NCBI GenBank assembly: GCA_964035775.1 | Contig: OZ038312.1 | Span: forward strand, 17,548,390 to 17,612,389 | Direction of reading: 5' to 3' | DNA from: Osedax frankpressi | Lineage: Eukaryota; Annelida; Polychaeta; Sabellida; Siboglinidae | DNA length: 64,000 nt | Shown: one piece after another, positions 62,716-64,000 of the stretch | Layout: each line of letters begins with the position of its first letter | Numbering within the stretch: position 1 is the stretch's first letter | Notes under the pieces: model-generated | Told to the model about the DNA's origin: nothing | The model's input: only the letters and a program-made list of their open reading frames with translations | Database searches by the model: none | Made by a program: the position numbers and the translations under genes

Positions 62716-62785
<70 letters not shown>
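62716..62785. repeat. AT microsatellite
   Basis: About 70 bp of alternating AT. Confidence 0.95.
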
Positions 62786-62787
<2 letters not shown>

Positions 62788-63008
62788 GTGGTGTATGTAA
62801 AATCAGCTCTATGAAAACATGCGCCGTTAGATTCGATGTAGATTGGAAATCAGTGATCAAAGATTTACGAGCGAATTCTTTTCACCCTCTAACTTCCGGC
62901 TAAATTAATAGTCTAGGCCATAAACATGTTTATTTCAATGGATTCCGGTCAGTACGGCAATCGTACGACGTAATACTTACACTGTAAGGCGTACACTGTA
63001 CAACGTAA

Positions 63009-63067
63009 TGCCTACCGTGTACACTGTACACTGTACAGTGTACAGTGTACACTGTACACGGTAGGCA
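63009..63067. repeat. 59-bp TGTACA palindrome
   Basis: Outer arms TGCCTACCGTGTACA and TGTACACGGTAGGCA are perfectly complementary. Between them are TGTACA units separated by single bases (C, C, G, G, C). The whole segment could fold into one hairpin or cruciform with only spacer mismatches. Confidence 0.92.
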
Positions 63068-63485
63068 CTGCGTATAGAGTGTACCAGATACCTATGCTAG
63101 ACGATGTACGGTAACACACCCCTGGATGCCATGGGATTCTACCTTATACTGTATAGACACGTGTGACCAGTAAGGCCGGTAAGCACCTATAAGTACCATG
63201 CCACTGGGTCTCGTCTATATCATATCTACGTGCTTTATTCCACCCATATCTATCCTACAAACTGCGTAATTATAATATATATATAATATTTTAAATATAA
63301 ATATATCTTTTAAATATATTTCTATAGAAAATAAATATATTTGTATCATAATTACCGCAACAAAGTGTCACGTGCATTTTTTGCTTTGTCGATTGTTTTG
63401 TTACTTAACGTTCACTTGACCAGTATATGCTAAGGTCCTCGATACCAGGATATGTTAGAGAATACTGAAGGTCTTTAATAGCACG

Positions 63486-63587
63486 CACGTGGTGAAGTTA
63501 CCGCAATATCTCCACACAGCATATCTTATCAAGAGACCCGTGCTCCTTGACCACGTGATACTTCACCACGTGATACTTCACCACGTG
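63486..63587. promoter_or_regulatory. cluster of four CACGTG E-boxes
   Basis: CACGTG at 63486, 63552, 63567 and 63582. The last three are spaced exactly 15 bp in the unit CACGTGATACTTCAC; the first lies in the opposite orientation (CACGTGGTGAAGT). CACGTG is the site of Myc/Max/USF-type bHLH factors. No gene is seen within the remaining 400 bp of the window, so the target is unknown. Confidence 0.5.
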
Positions 63588-63903
63588 CTCATTTAATACA
63601 TATTCCTACATTTAATACATATATATATATCTACGCGTTGTGTGATGCGTGTTTAAATATTTGATTTTACGAACATTTATCCACGAAAAGGAGAACTACA
63701 TTTGATATGACATTATATAATAGTGATTCGTTTAAATTTAGGTATTATAAGATGTTATATAATCTATGCCTAAGCCTTTATATTTAATGTGCTATGTAAT
63801 GCTAAAGTAATGTTCATTAGAGATGTTATATAATCTTAACTATAGTTAATATCTATATATTCAATATTTTATAATATTAACTTATTTTATTCATATTAAT
63901 ATA

Positions 63904-64000
63904 CTGTATATTGTACACTGTACATTGTACAGTGTACACTATACAGTATATACAGTGTACAATGTACAGTGTACAATGTAAGCCGTACAATGCACAATGT
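63904..64000. repeat. degenerate TGTACA heptad tract
   Basis: TGTACA, TGTATA and TATACA heptads with spacers of both classes, running off the right edge. Confidence 0.85.

Noticed and set aside
1-64000. Retrovirus-like or other capsid-bearing elements
   Set aside because: No long terminal repeats and no recognisable capsid, polymerase or integrase motifs were seen on either strand.

Overview
The window is AT-rich nuclear DNA from an intron-bearing eukaryote. It holds three spliced genes, one intronless GC-rich gene and a very large load of tandem repeats. The species cannot be named from sequence alone. A MIC13/QIL1-like MICOS subunit points to an animal or a close unicellular relative. A fungal/plant-type glycerophosphocholine acyltransferase (GPC1) argues against a vertebrate. 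No prokaryotic, rRNA, tRNA, CRISPR or recognisable retrovirus-like feature was found. A 200-base run of N at 52374-52573 is an assembly gap.

Layout. 1-1300: a TGTACA-type minisatellite, an 11-bp array, and a possible first exon near 298. 2230-8444 (+): GPC1 in seven phase-consistent exons, with two of its introns filled by minisatellites and the last by a MITE. 8445-13421: AT-rich intergenic DNA. 13422-27568 (+): a 560-residue leucine-rich-repeat protein in twelve exons. Its introns carry arrays of 12, 14, 15 and 22 bp, the largest 3.8 kb. 29600-31400: a perfect TGTACA-heptad array followed by a 29-bp array. 31838-32614 (+): an intronless, TATA-driven, GC-rich gene for an RS/SP-repeat protein. 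35537-36290 (-): three 3' exons of MIC13. 36300-48600: AT-rich DNA with a second 29-bp array and the first members of a TIR-bearing MITE family. 48600-57300: large arrays (purine-rich 12 bp, CCCTG-rich, telomere-like CCCTA, 14-bp GTGAAGTGTACGCG). 57300-64000: AT-rich DNA with more MITE copies, palindromes, an E-box cluster and two more TGTACA tracts.

The genes do not form an obvious functional unit: phospholipid remodelling, an AMN1/FBXL-like LRR protein, a possible RNA- or DNA-binding RS protein, and mitochondrial cristae organisation. The most striking pattern is structural. Several minisatellites sit against splice junctions. The 22-bp array consists of repeated copies of the 3' splice site that it ends on. 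A self-complementary TGTACA heptad recurs at about nine separate places. Nearly all long open frames in the window that are not exons are by-products of array units free of stop codons.
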